DNA of 64,000 nt from Arthrobacter sp. 131MFCol6.1 (GTDB lineage Bacteria > Actinomycetota > Actinomycetes > Actinomycetales > Micrococcaceae), in assembly GCF_000374925.1 (NCBI RefSeq), contig NZ_KB895541.1, positions 498,122-562,121 on the forward strand, read 5' to 3'. Shown here one piece after another: positions 37,878 through 45,839 of the stretch. A program made the position numbers and the translations under genes. The notes beneath the pieces were generated by a model that worked only from the letters and a program-made list of their open reading frames with translations, had not been told where the DNA came from and made no database searches. Every line of letters begins with the position of its first letter. The first letter of the stretch is position 1.

Positions 37878-38945
37878 CTAGATGTCCAGCGCGGCCCTGC
37901 GCTGCGGCGGGGGACCCACCACGGTCAGGTCCATCTCGGCCTGGGCCCGGCCGAAGCCCTCCATGTCCATGTAGGGCTCGCCGCCCTCGGTGTACATGTA
38001 GTCCTCAGTGGGCTTGTTGAAGTACTCGAAGAAGCCGTTGAACACCGACGGCGTCAGGAACCCAACCATCTGGGTGTTGTGGGAATCGAAGGCGAAGGAG
38101 TGGATGGTCCCGGCCGGGGCGTGGAGGAAGTCGCCCTTGGTGAGCAGCACTTCGCGACCGTTGGCGTAGATCCACATCCTGCCTTCGGTGCAGAGGAAGT
38201 TTTCCGTGTGCTGTTCGTGGAAATGCAGCGGAATGTAGGGGGATTTGGCGCCCTTGGTGTGGACGGCGAAGTAGTTCGATCCCGTATTCGCCGGCCGGGA
38301 CAAGTAGGTGAACATGGTCTGGTAGCTGACCATCCGTTCGCCCTCGCCGGCACTGAGGAAGTACGGGCTCTGGATGGCAGGCAGCCCGGCGTCCTGCCGG
38401 AGAGACGGTGCCACCCGTTCGACGTCGGGAAACGTCATGCCGAATTCGGCGCCCACCGCCGCGCACTCCTGCCGGCCGAGCTTTCGGCCCGGGGTGACAG
38501 GCGGGATGTGTGAATCGATGGGAGTGCCGACGCGTGCGTAGTAGGCCTCGGCGCCGCCGGGGGTCATCCAGTTCAGGAACCGGGTGTAGTGGCTTGCCAT
38601 CCGGTACGCGTGCGGGGTTCCCGGCGGGATCACCACGGAATCCCCGGGAGTCAGGATGCGGCTCTCGCCCGGCAGCCAGACGTGCAGGATGCCGTCGAAG
38701 ACGTACAGGGTTTTGTGTTCCACCGCGTGGCTCACGAACGGCGATTCGGCGCCCATGCCGCCGGAGATGTAGGCGGCGCTGAAAATCCCGCCGGTGTCCG
38801 CCGCCCGGGCGATCACCGTGACCAGCTGGCCGTTGATCTCATAGCGGGCGCCTTCGCCCGACGCCATGTAGTACGGGACGGCGTCGCCCGGCAGCACATT
38901 CGCCACCGGGAGCTGTTTGTTCATTTCCTCAACGCTGAGGGACAT
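37878..38945 (-). CDS. Quercetin 2,3-dioxygenase (bicupin)
   Basis: A 355-residue bicupin like the bacterial quercetinase YxaG/QdoI. It opens the C ring of quercetin with O2, releasing CO and forming 2-protocatechuoyl-phloroglucinol carboxylate. The first cupin has SHAVEHKTLYVFDG (His73, Glu76/His77) and PPGTPHAY (His112). The second has HFHEQHTENF and PAGTIHSF, giving the canonical ligands His241, His243, Glu248 and His282. The metal ion cannot be read off. The gene is convergent with the glycosidase operon and has its own putative operator 78 bases upstream. Other flavonols or pirin-like substrates are possible but less likely given context. Confidence 0.9.
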   Translation of the reverse strand: MSLSVEEMNKQLPVANVLPGDAVPYYMASGEGARYEINGQLVTVIARAADTGGIFSAAYISGGMGAESPFVSHAVEHKTLYVFDGILHVWLPGESRILTPGDSVVIPPGTPHAYRMASHYTRFLNWMTPGGAEAYYARVGTPIDSHIPPVTPGRKLGRQECAAVGAEFGMTFPDVERVAPSLRQDAGLPAIQSPYFLSAGEGERMVSYQTMFTYLSRPANTGSNYFAVHTKGAKSPYIPLHFHEQHTENFLCTEGRMWIYANGREVLLTKGDFLHAPAGTIHSFAFDSHNTQMVGFLTPSVFNGFFEYFNKPTEDYMYTEGGEPYMDMEGFGRAQAEMDLTVVGPPPQRRAALDI

Positions 38946-39022
38946 CGCATCCTTCTTTCCTGTCTATGGAGCGCGGGCTGTCCTCAAGACTGCCCCTGAT
39001 TCTCCGCCGCGGCGACTTCCAA

Positions 39023-39037
39023 TTCCATTGGATGAAA
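39023..39037. promoter_or_regulatory. Putative IclR operator upstream of the quercetinase
   Basis: TTCCATTGGATGAAA matches TTCCA-N5-TGRAA and lies 78 bases before the dioxygenase start. An overlapping perfect inverted repeat, TCCAATTCCATTGGA, covers 39018-39032. Confidence 0.5.
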
Positions 39038-39232
39038 CACTTCTGCCCTTCGCTCCGGGCTGTCGGGCGCCAAAAGCCGTTGACGGCGGCCTGCGGGCGC
39101 TGACGGCTAGGCGCCTGCGGCTTTCGCCGATACGGTCCAAAGTCCCTGTTTTGGCGTCAGTCCTCCCGGCTAGTCTTGCGTGAGGCGCATGGCGGTCCGT
39201 AATGCGAGCCGGTGCGCCTCCAGCCAACAACA

Positions 39233-39418
39233 ATGGGGGGTACGTTGTCCAACGATTCAGTCATGACCTGGCTGCCCGGCGATGCAAGCCGCGCAGCGGC
39301 GGCCGAGCCTTCCGAGCGGAGCGACGCCGTCGCCCCCGCCTGGGACCGGGCCAACCCGCCGGGGTCCCCGGGCGCCAGCCGCGGTGACTACTGCCGCGAC
39401 CATTGGCCGCCCCTGTAG
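39233..39418 (+). CDS. Possible small protein, 61 residues
   Basis: The ORF starts MGGTLSNDSVMTWLPGDASR and has GC-rich third positions over its second half. There is no clear ribosome binding site before the ATG; a TTG at 39245 has a G-rich stretch upstream. No family is recognised. It may be spurious. Confidence 0.25.
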   Translation: MGGTLSNDSVMTWLPGDASRAAAAEPSERSDAVAPAWDRANPPGSPGASRGDYCRDHWPPL

Positions 39419-39675
39419 GGCACCCCGGAGCCGGCAATGTTCCTGCCCGTGGCGGACCCGACGGCGGCTGCGCACGGCTGTTGGCTTCTATTTACCTAGG
39501 ATTTACGTGACCTGCCTTGTGGGCGTTTCACGGCCGCAGCGAAACTGATAACACGGGCTGACATCATCTGTTCAGCCGCGAGGACAAACCAAACCAGCGG
39601 GCAGCAGCGACGCTTTCCCCTTCACCCTGTGGCAATGATGCGCGGAAGGGGAGCCCGCGAACCGGGAGGATCGTC

Positions 39676-40008
39676 ATGGCCGGCACATTTGAACTCTTCG
39701 TAGATGCCGATGCCTGCTTCAGGTTTCGGCTCAGGTCACCGGATGGGGCCGTACTGGCCGTCTCAAAGGGCTTCGCGGACAAGCCTGCAGCGGTTGCAGG
39801 CATCACCGCGGTGCGCGAGTACGCCGGCATGGGGCTGATCAGTGATCTGTGCCCGGAGCCGCCGGCAACTCCGGCGGCACCGCGGCCGCGGACCACGCCG
39901 GCTGCCGTGCCTGGCGTCGACCGGCGGGTGCACGACAACGACCTCCGGATCCGCGCCCGGGCCCTCCGTCGCCCGGCGCACGGGCCGGGCGCCGTCGGCG
40001 TCGGCTGA
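39676..40008 (+). CDS. YegP/DUF1508 domain protein
   Basis: A 110-residue protein. Residues 1-55 show one DUF1508 unit (FELFVDADACFRFRLRSPDG, then KPAAVAGITAVREYAG). The tail is Pro/Arg-rich and low-complexity, likely disordered. GGGAGG precedes the ATG. YegP-like proteins are small beta-rich proteins linked loosely to stress, with no firm activity. Confidence 0.8.
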   Translation: MAGTFELFVDADACFRFRLRSPDGAVLAVSKGFADKPAAVAGITAVREYAGMGLISDLCPEPPATPAAPRPRTTPAAVPGVDRRVHDNDLRIRARALRRPAHGPGAVGVG

Positions 40009-40025
40009 TCCGGCAGGGGCTGCCG

Positions 40026-40292
40026 TTACGGGTCCATTCCGGCGTGCACCGGAACGAACTCGATCTTGTTCGCGGGCTGGACCGTCTTCTTGGGGGCGCG
40101 CGAGAACCCCTTGGCGTCCAGGTGGTTCTGGGCCCGGTACTCTGCCAGGGCCTCGTCATAGATGCCATTGAGCCGGTGCCCGGAATAGACGTGTTCTGAG
40201 CCGTCCGTGAACGTGATGCTGATGAGCGACTTTTCCGGGAAATGCCGGTTCATGCGGATGAAACCCTCGGCGTCTTGCTTGAGATTGATCAT
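40026..40292 (-). CDS. Small conserved-type hypothetical protein, 88 residues
   Basis: Starts MINLKQDAEGFIRMNRHFPE and contains ISITFTDGSEHVYSGHRLNG, followed by a basic C-terminus. No family is recognised; the beta-rich core suggests a small soluble domain. The ATG at 40292 is chosen as the sequence before it is not protein-like. It is convergent with the YegP-like gene. Confidence 0.6.
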   Translation of the reverse strand: MINLKQDAEGFIRMNRHFPEKSLISITFTDGSEHVYSGHRLNGIYDEALAEYRAQNHLDAKGFSRAPKKTVQPANKIEFVPVHAGMDP

Positions 40293-40435
40293 GTGGTTCC
40301 CACTTTCGTGATCGAGTTGATCCAGTCTCCCGCCTTCGCCGTGCCTAAACCAACCGGTCAAGACCAGCCGGCCCCATCCAACGGGTCCGGGCCACTGTGT
40401 TCGATGGGGATGGGGATGGGGATGGGGGCTTGCCG

Positions 40436-41074
40436 CTATTCAGAGGCGTACGCGTCCACCGCTTGCTGCAGCACGGTGCTGTAGCGGTCCCAGGAATCGG
40501 CCGGCGCGGCTGCAACCAGGACACTGCCTCCTCGGGTACCTGCAACGAGGCAGGCTATTTCACGGTATTTGTGGGCACCGATGCGTGTCACATACGTGTC
40601 TTCCAGGCAGGAACCGGTGCCTCCCCGGAACTCCATGCCGGTGCGGTACTGCAGCCGGCTCGCGGATGCGGCGTTCTCGCCTGTGAGATGGGCCAGCCGG
40701 AAATCGGACCAATTGGCCAGCGACTCCTCGCCCTGTTGCGGCGTGGCATTGAGATAGATTCGCAGATCCCCGTCCGGGGCGGTGACCGTTGCGGATACGC
40801 TGCCGGGGTCGCCCGGGACGGGAGCGGCATCAGGGGGGATGGCCAGCACTGCTGTTGCGTCCGGAAGTTCCAGGGGCTGCCATCCTGCGGGGGCCGGGCC
40901 GGCACGGAACCAGGCGAACGCGGTAGGTCCGGCCGCAGGAACTGCCGTCTGGTTCCCTGCCGGACCGCCGCAGGCGCAGAGGACCATTGCCGCTATCGCC
41001 GCCGGCACGCCGAACAGCAGCCCCCTGCCGGGGCCCGGTCCAAGCGCCCCGCGGCAGCTACTTGTTGCCGTCAC
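40436..41074 (-). CDS. Putative secreted lipoprotein
   Basis: About 212 residues. The signal peptide LLFGVPAAIAAMVLCAC ends in a lipobox-like VLCAC; the mature part is a single domain with four or more Cys (AYASE at the very end). The start is ambiguous: a GTG at 41074 gives the most sensible signal peptide and has GGAGG about 11 bases upstream; ATGs at 41107 and 41104 would lengthen it. It overlaps the preceding lipoprotein gene. The family is not recognised. Confidence 0.65.
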   Translation of the reverse strand: MTATSSCRGALGPGPGRGLLFGVPAAIAAMVLCACGGPAGNQTAVPAAGPTAFAWFRAGPAPAGWQPLELPDATAVLAIPPDAAPVPGDPGSVSATVTAPDGDLRIYLNATPQQGEESLANWSDFRLAHLTGENAASASRLQYRTGMEFRGGTGSCLEDTYVTRIGAHKYREIACLVAGTRGGSVLVAAAPADSWDRYSTVLQQAVDAYASE

Positions 41075-41450
41075 CGTCGTCCGGTCCTCCGTTGTTGTCG
41101 GCATCATGATCGTTTCCGGCAGGAACCCGGGCGGGCGGCGCAACCATGGGCCGCGGCGCCGGTGGAACGACGCGCCGCGGGGCAGGCGCCGGCGGCCGCA
41201 TCACGGGCGCCGGAGCGCGCGGCGCAACGGTCGGCGGCGGAGCCGGCACAGCGCGCGGCGCAACGGTCGGCGGCGGAGCCGGGTTGCTTGCGGGGTCCTT
41301 GGGCGATGGCGAGGGGCTCCCCGTCGCAGGAACGGATGGGACTGTGTAGGGTGCCGGTGCCGGCAGTGCTGGGTGCCCGGCGGAGCAGGCCCCCAGCAGC
41401 AGGATGGTGCCTAACGCCGCGGCGGCAGTCGCCGGGCGAAGAATCTTCAT
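41058..41450 (-). CDS. Proline-rich lipoprotein
   Basis: A 130-residue lipoprotein. The signal peptide ends at LLGAC; the mature protein is almost wholly Pro/Ala/Val-rich with two 12-residue repeats (PAPPPTVAPRA) and ends in an acidic Asp/Gly tail. It is probably an extended cell-wall-spanning peptide rather than an enzyme. GAGGAGAG precedes the ATG. It lies upstream of the sigma/anti-sigma pair, divergent from it. Confidence 0.7.
   Translation of the reverse strand: MKILRPATAAAALGTILLLGACSAGHPALPAPAPYTVPSVPATGSPSPSPKDPASNPAPPPTVAPRAVPAPPPTVAPRAPAPVMRPPAPAPRRVVPPAPRPMVAPPARVPAGNDHDADNNGGPDDGDGNK
41215..41282. repeat. 36-bp in-frame direct repeat (2 copies)
   Basis: A 32-bp block beginning GCGCGCGGCGCAACGGTC occurs at 41215-41246 and again at 41251-41282, a period of 36 bp. 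It encodes the duplicated PAPPPTVAPRA segment of the proline-rich lipoprotein. Confidence 0.8.
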
Positions 41451-41605
41451 TGTGCTCTCCTCAGGGATAGCCGGCCAGTGCAGCCGGGCTGTCCCTACAA
41501 CGGTTCCGGCTGCCTGCAGGTTCAACGCGGCCCGGCAATTGCCGGCAGCCGGGCGCAAGTGAACTGTTCGCCGGCCGGCGTCGTCCTACCTCCAAGGAGG
41601 CTGAA

Positions 41606-42112
41606 ATGTCCGATCAGGAGGCCGAGTTGCTGCGATCGCTGCAGGAGGCTTACGGCCCGGCGCTATGGCGGTTCGTCATGAAAATGACCCGCGACAGCAC
41701 CCTGGCGGATGACGTCGTACAGGAGACGCTGATCCGCGCATGGAAACACCCGGCGATTCTGCAGCGCCCGGAGACGGCGGTGCGGGCGTGGCTTTACACA
41801 GTTGCCCGCAACCTCGTCATCGATGACCGTCGCAGCGCCCGCCGCCGGCACGAAACGGCGACCGACCAGTTGCCTGAGATTCCGGAGGCGGACCGGGTCG
41901 ACAGGATCCTGGACGGGTGGCTTGTCTCGGATGCGCTCGCCGGGCTGTCCGCCGAGCACCGCGCCGTCGTCGTTCATTCGTACTATCTCCGAGAGACAAC
42001 GGCCGAGATCGCGCAAAACCTTCAACTGGCCGAGGGCACGGTGAAGTCGCGCCTGCACTACGCGCTGAGGGCGATGCGACTGGCCCTGCAGGAGGGAGGC
42101 GTGACGCCATGA
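41606..42112 (+). CDS. ECF-type RNA polymerase sigma factor
   Basis: A 168-residue extracytoplasmic-function sigma factor. Sigma region 2 shows LADDVVQETLIRAWKHP and region 4 shows TTAEIAQNLQLAEGTVKSRLHYALRAM. AAGGAGG precedes the ATG. The downstream anti-sigma gene overlaps by 4 bases. The pattern resembles SigL/SigK-type systems that respond to envelope or redox stress. Two lipoproteins are divergently encoded next to it and may be targets. Confidence 0.93.
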   Translation: MSDQEAELLRSLQEAYGPALWRFVMKMTRDSTLADDVVQETLIRAWKHPAILQRPETAVRAWLYTVARNLVIDDRRSARRRHETATDQLPEIPEADRVDRILDGWLVSDALAGLSAEHRAVVVHSYYLRETTAEIAQNLQLAEGTVKSRLHYALRAMRLALQEGGVTP

Positions 42113-42822
42113 ACCAGAACGGAATCGATGATTACCGCCGCTGGGATGCCGCGTACGTGCTCGGATCCCTCGTCTCCTCCGAGCGGCACGAGTTCGAGGA
42201 GCACCTGTCCGGCTGCGCGGGCTGCAGGGCCGCCGTCGCCGAACTTGCCGGACTGCCGTCACTGCTGGCCGCACTCTCACCCGAGGAAGCCCAGTCCCTC
42301 GGGCGGACTGACGGCGAACGGCCGACGCCGAAGTTGCAGCCCGGGCTGGCGAACAAGGTCCAGCGCGGGCGCCGGCGCACCCGCCTGGCTGCCGCCGGGA
42401 TCATGCTGGGCGCCGCTGCCGCCGCTGGCGCGGTATACGTTCAGGTCGCGGGCTCGCCGCCACCGGCCGCCCAGATCCAGGCCGCATCCGCGACGGTTCT
42501 GAACTTCACCCCGGTAGCCGGCGGCGCCCTGGCGGCCACCGGAACCCTGACTACACAGCCGTGGGGAACGCAGATCGACTGGAAGTGCACCTACACGCCG
42601 TCCCCGGCCGACTACGCTTCACCCGGTCCCGGCACGCCGGAGGAGTACCGTTTGGTGGTTGTCGACTCCCGCGGTGCCACGACCCAGGTGGCCACCTGGA
42701 CGGCAACGCCGGGGACAGTGGCGACGCCGACGGCCACCACGGTTGTCCCGACGGCCGATATCCGCAGCGTTGAAATCCGTGCCGTCGCGAGCGGCAAGAC
42801 GCTGCTGGCTGCGCACCCGTAG
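42109..42822 (+). CDS. Membrane anti-sigma factor with HC2-type zinc finger
   Basis: A 237-residue anti-sigma factor. The N-terminal ZAS motif is HEFEEHLSGCAGCR (HxxxCxxC); one membrane helix follows at about residues 95-115 (AAAGIMLGAAAAAGAVYVQ). An extracytoplasmic domain of about 120 residues ends the protein, resembling the RskA C-terminal domain. It overlaps the sigma gene by 4 bases, so the pair is co-translated and should bind each other. Confidence 0.9.
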   Translation: MNQNGIDDYRRWDAAYVLGSLVSSERHEFEEHLSGCAGCRAAVAELAGLPSLLAALSPEEAQSLGRTDGERPTPKLQPGLANKVQRGRRRTRLAAAGIMLGAAAAAGAVYVQVAGSPPPAAQIQAASATVLNFTPVAGGALAATGTLTTQPWGTQIDWKCTYTPSPADYASPGPGTPEEYRLVVVDSRGATTQVATWTATPGTVATPTATTVVPTADIRSVEIRAVASGKTLLAAHP

Positions 42823-42947
42823 CGCCGGCACACATGCGGGCGAACGCCGGCCGGACCCGTGCGCGCGCAGGCAAGGGCGCCGGCGGGCGGATCAGCGGCG
42901 CCGCCCCGAATGGATGGCCAGGACGCTATTGCAGGGACAATGGAGGC

Positions 42948-45626
42948 GTGACTTCCGCGACCGTACCCCTGGACCCAGCCTGTTCCAAGGGCCTCTTCGA
43001 CCTCGGCGTCATCGGGGCGGGCCTGACTTTTGCGGAATCGCTGGGGGCCCTCGCGGCGGCATTGCGGGCCGGGGGTGCCGGGGCGTCCGCGGTGGTGCAG
43101 GCGCCTCCGGGCACGGGCAAGACGACGCTGGTGCCGCCGCTGCTGGCCAACCTTGCTGCGGGCGTGCGGGGCGGCCGTCCGCGGATCGTGGTCACCCAGC
43201 CGCGCCGCGTCGCTGCCCGTGCGGCCGCCCGCCGCCTGGCCGCCCTGGACGGCACCCGGCTCGGCGACCGTGTGGGCTACACCGTCCGCGGGGAACGCCA
43301 GACGGGCCCGGGAACCGTGATCGAGTTCGTCACTCCCGGCATTCTGCTGCGCCGCCTCCTCGCGGACCCGGGGCTCGAGGGCACGGACGCCGTGATCCTC
43401 GACGAGGTCCACGAACGCGGGCTGGAGACCGACCTCCTTGTTGGCATGCTCGCAGAAGTCCGCCAGTTGCGCGGCGACCTCGCCCTCGTCGCCATGTCGG
43501 CCACGCTCGACGCGCCCCGTTTCGCCGCCCTGATCGGTGAGTCGGCGGCCGGAAACGACGACGGCGGCGGCCCGGCACCGGTCATCGACTGTCCTTCCGC
43601 GTTGTTCCCGCTGGACGTGGAATGGGTCCCCGCGTCGGTGCCTCGCCTGGACGAAAAGGGCGTGGCCCGAGCCTTCCTGGACCATGTGGCCGACACGGCA
43701 GCGGCCGGGCACGCCGCCGCGCTGGCCGGCGGGCGGGACCTGGACGCCCTGGTGTTCGTTCCCGGAGCGTGGGAGGTCTCCTACATTGCCGCGCGGCTCC
43801 GCAGCCGGAGCAGCGCCGAGGTTCTGGAACTCCACGGCCAGGCCGGGCCCGCGGAGCAGGACCGCGCCGTCTCCGGGCGTGAGCCCGGCGGGGCTGCCCG
43901 GATCATCGTTTCCACCTCACTCGCCGAATCCTCCCTCACCGTCCCGGGCGTCCGGCTGGTCATCGACTCCGGGCTGTCCCGCGAGCCGCGGCGCGACGCC
44001 GGCCGCGGAATGTCCGGCCTCGTGACGGTGTCCTGCTCCCGGGCGTCCGCGGACCAGCGCGCCGGCCGTGCCGCACGCCAGGGCCCGGGCACAGTGATCC
44101 GCTGCTACGACCAGAGGGCCTTTGGCGCCGCCCCAGCACACCCGACGCCGGAGATCGCGGCGGCTGACCTCACCGGCGCCGCCCTGATCCTCGCGTGCTG
44201 GGGATCCCCCGGCGGCAGGGGACTGGCACTGCCCGACGCGCCGCCCCGGGCCGCGATGGACGAGGCCGTCGAAGTGCTGCGGGAACTCGGCGCCGTCGCC
44301 CCGGACGGCCACGCAACCGAAGTGGGCAAGGTCCTGGCCCGGGTCCCGACGGACCCCCGGCTGGCCCGGGCACTGCTGGACGGCGCCGCGACAGTGGGCC
44401 ACCGCACGGCGGCCGAGGCCGTCGCCCTGGTCTCAGGGGACCAGCGCGCCCCGGGCGCAGACCTCACCCGCTTGGTTGCCGCGCTGCGGACCGGCCGGGA
44501 TCCCGGATCCCGGCGCTGGGCGGAGGACGTCCGGCGGATGGAGTCGATCGCCCGGCAGGAATCCACCGGCGTCGGGCCCGGGGAATCATCCCGCGCCGCG
44601 CCGGCTGCGCCCGCCGGGACCGTTGGTGCCGCGGAGGCGATCGGCTTCGTCGTCGCCCTGGCTTTCCCGGACCGGGTGGCGCGCCGCGTTCCGGGCGAGG
44701 GGCCGGCACAATACCTGCTCACGTCCGGAACGCGGGCGGGGTTGCCGGCCGGCAGCCCCCTGTCCGGGCACGAATGGCTGGGCGTGGCCGAAGTGTCCCG
44801 CGCGCAAGGGCGCGACGCCGCGGGGACCGGCGCCGTCATCCGCTCTGCGGCGCCCCTGACCGCGGACACCGCAGAGGCCGCCGCCGGCAATCTCCTGAGC
44901 GACACGCTGCAGGCTCGGTTTAGCCAGGGCCGCGTCTCGGCCCGGCGGGAGCGCCGCTTGGGCGCGATCGTGCTCTCGTCCACCCCGGTACGGCCTCCTG
45001 CGGAAGAGGGCCGCGCAGCTGTGGCCCGCGCCCTGGCCAGTGAGGGGCTGGCGACCATCGGATGGTCGAGCGCGGCGGACGGCCTGCGCCGCCGTCTTGC
45101 CCTGCTGCACCGGGAGTTGGGCGGAGCATGGCCTGACGTTTCCGAACCGGCGCTGCTGGCCCGGCTGGAGGACTGGCTGGCCCCGGAACTCGCGGCGCTG
45201 GCCGGCGGGGCATCCACGGGCGGGATCGACCTCGCCGGCCCGCTGAGCCGGCTGCTGCCGTGGCCCGAGGCGGCCCGGCTGGGCGAACTGGCACCCGAGT
45301 CGCTGGCGGTCCCCAGCGGATCCCGGATCCGGATCGACTACCCGGACGCGGCCGACGCCACCGGCCGGCCGGTCGTGGCCGTCAAGCTGCAGGAGTGCTT
45401 TGGCTGGGCCGAGACGCCGCGGCTGGCAGATGGGCGCGTGCCGGTGCTGTTCCACCTGCTCTCGCCGGCCCGCCGGCCCCTGGCCGTGACAGACGATCTC
45501 GCGTCGTTCTGGTCCGGCCCCTACGCGCAGGTCCGGGCCGAAATGCGCGGACGCTATCCCCGGCATCCGTGGCCTGAAGACCCGTGGACCGCGCCCGCGA
45601 CAGCCCGGACCAAGCCGCGGAACTGA
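42948..45626 (+). CDS. hrpB: ATP-dependent helicase HrpB
   Basis: About 892 residues of a DEAH/RHA-type helicase. Walker A GTGKTT is at residues 55-60. Motif II is DEVHERG, motif III SATLDAP, and motif VI QRAGRAARQGPG. The HrpB-specific C-terminal domain has ARRERRLGAIVLSS and a closing RYPRHPWPEDP. The start is uncertain: the GTG at 42948 begins near homologous-looking sequence but its ribosome binding site is too close; an ATG at 42834 would add 38 unconserved residues. The physiological role of HrpB is poorly known. Confidence 0.9.
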   Translation: MTSATVPLDPACSKGLFDLGVIGAGLTFAESLGALAAALRAGGAGASAVVQAPPGTGKTTLVPPLLANLAAGVRGGRPRIVVTQPRRVAARAAARRLAALDGTRLGDRVGYTVRGERQTGPGTVIEFVTPGILLRRLLADPGLEGTDAVILDEVHERGLETDLLVGMLAEVRQLRGDLALVAMSATLDAPRFAALIGESAAGNDDGGGPAPVIDCPSALFPLDVEWVPASVPRLDEKGVARAFLDHVADTAAAGHAAALAGGRDLDALVFVPGAWEVSYIAARLRSRSSAEVLELHGQAGPAEQDRAVSGREPGGAARIIVSTSLAESSLTVPGVRLVIDSGLSREPRRDAGRGMSGLVTVSCSRASADQRAGRAARQGPGTVIRCYDQRAFGAAPAHPTPEIAAADLTGAALILACWGSPGGRGLALPDAPPRAAMDEAVEVLRELGAVAPDGHATEVGKVLARVPTDPRLARALLDGAATVGHRTAAEAVALVSGDQRAPGADLTRLVAALRTGRDPGSRRWAEDVRRMESIARQESTGVGPGESSRAAPAAPAGTVGAAEAIGFVVALAFPDRVARRVPGEGPAQYLLTSGTRAGLPAGSPLSGHEWLGVAEVSRAQGRDAAGTGAVIRSAAPLTADTAEAAAGNLLSDTLQARFSQGRVSARRERRLGAIVLSSTPVRPPAEEGRAAVARALASEGLATIGWSSAADGLRRRLALLHRELGGAWPDVSEPALLARLEDWLAPELAALAGGASTGGIDLAGPLSRLLPWPEAARLGELAPESLAVPSGSRIRIDYPDAADATGRPVVAVKLQECFGWAETPRLADGRVPVLFHLLSPARRPLAVTDDLASFWSGPYAQVRAEMRGRYPRHPWPEDPWTAPATARTKPRN

Positions 45627-45677
45627 CCCCGGGACCCGCGGCCGGCTGACCACTCGCGCCGCCCGGGCAACAGGGGC

Positions 45678-45839
45678 ATGATGAAGGAGCACGACGCCGG
45701 CGGGCCTCCTGGCCCGCGGGACGCCGGGCAAACAGGCCGGGCAAACAGGCCGGGCAAACAGGCCGGGCAAACAGGCCGGTCAAACAGGCCGGTCAAACAG
45801 GCCGGTCAAACAGGAACTCAGCCACGCGATGAAGAGTGA
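45678..45839 (+). CDS. Possible 53-residue repeat peptide coupled to the glycosyltransferase
   Basis: An ORF starting MMKEHDAGGPPGPRDAG runs through the 13-bp tandem repeat, which encodes a 13-residue cycle of Gly, Gln, Thr, Arg, Asn and Lys, and ends with TGA overlapping the glycosyltransferase ATG by one base. AAGGAG lies just inside, not before, the first ATG codons. The repeat is open in every frame, so this could easily be chance. Confidence 0.2.
   Translation: MMKEHDAGGPPGPRDAGQTGRANRPGKQAGQTGRSNRPVKQAGQTGTQPRDEE
45724..45814. repeat. 13-bp tandem repeat, 7 perfect-length units
   Basis: Four units of CCGGGCAAACAGG are followed by three of CCGGTCAAACAGG. The switch between unit types is clean, which suggests recent unit duplication. 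It sits between hrpB and the glycosyltransferase gene, ending 24 bases before the latter's ATG. Confidence 0.9.

Larger units (their letters stand above)
38946..39675. other. Long intergenic region upstream of the quercetinase
   Basis: About 730 bases between the quercetinase start (minus) and the YegP-like gene (plus). It contains the putative operator at 39023 and one weak small ORF at 39233-39418. I see no RNA gene, mobile element or repeat. Confidence 0.4.

Noticed and set aside
45724..45814. CRISPR array
   Set aside because: The repeat unit is 13 bp with no spacers, so this is a minisatellite.
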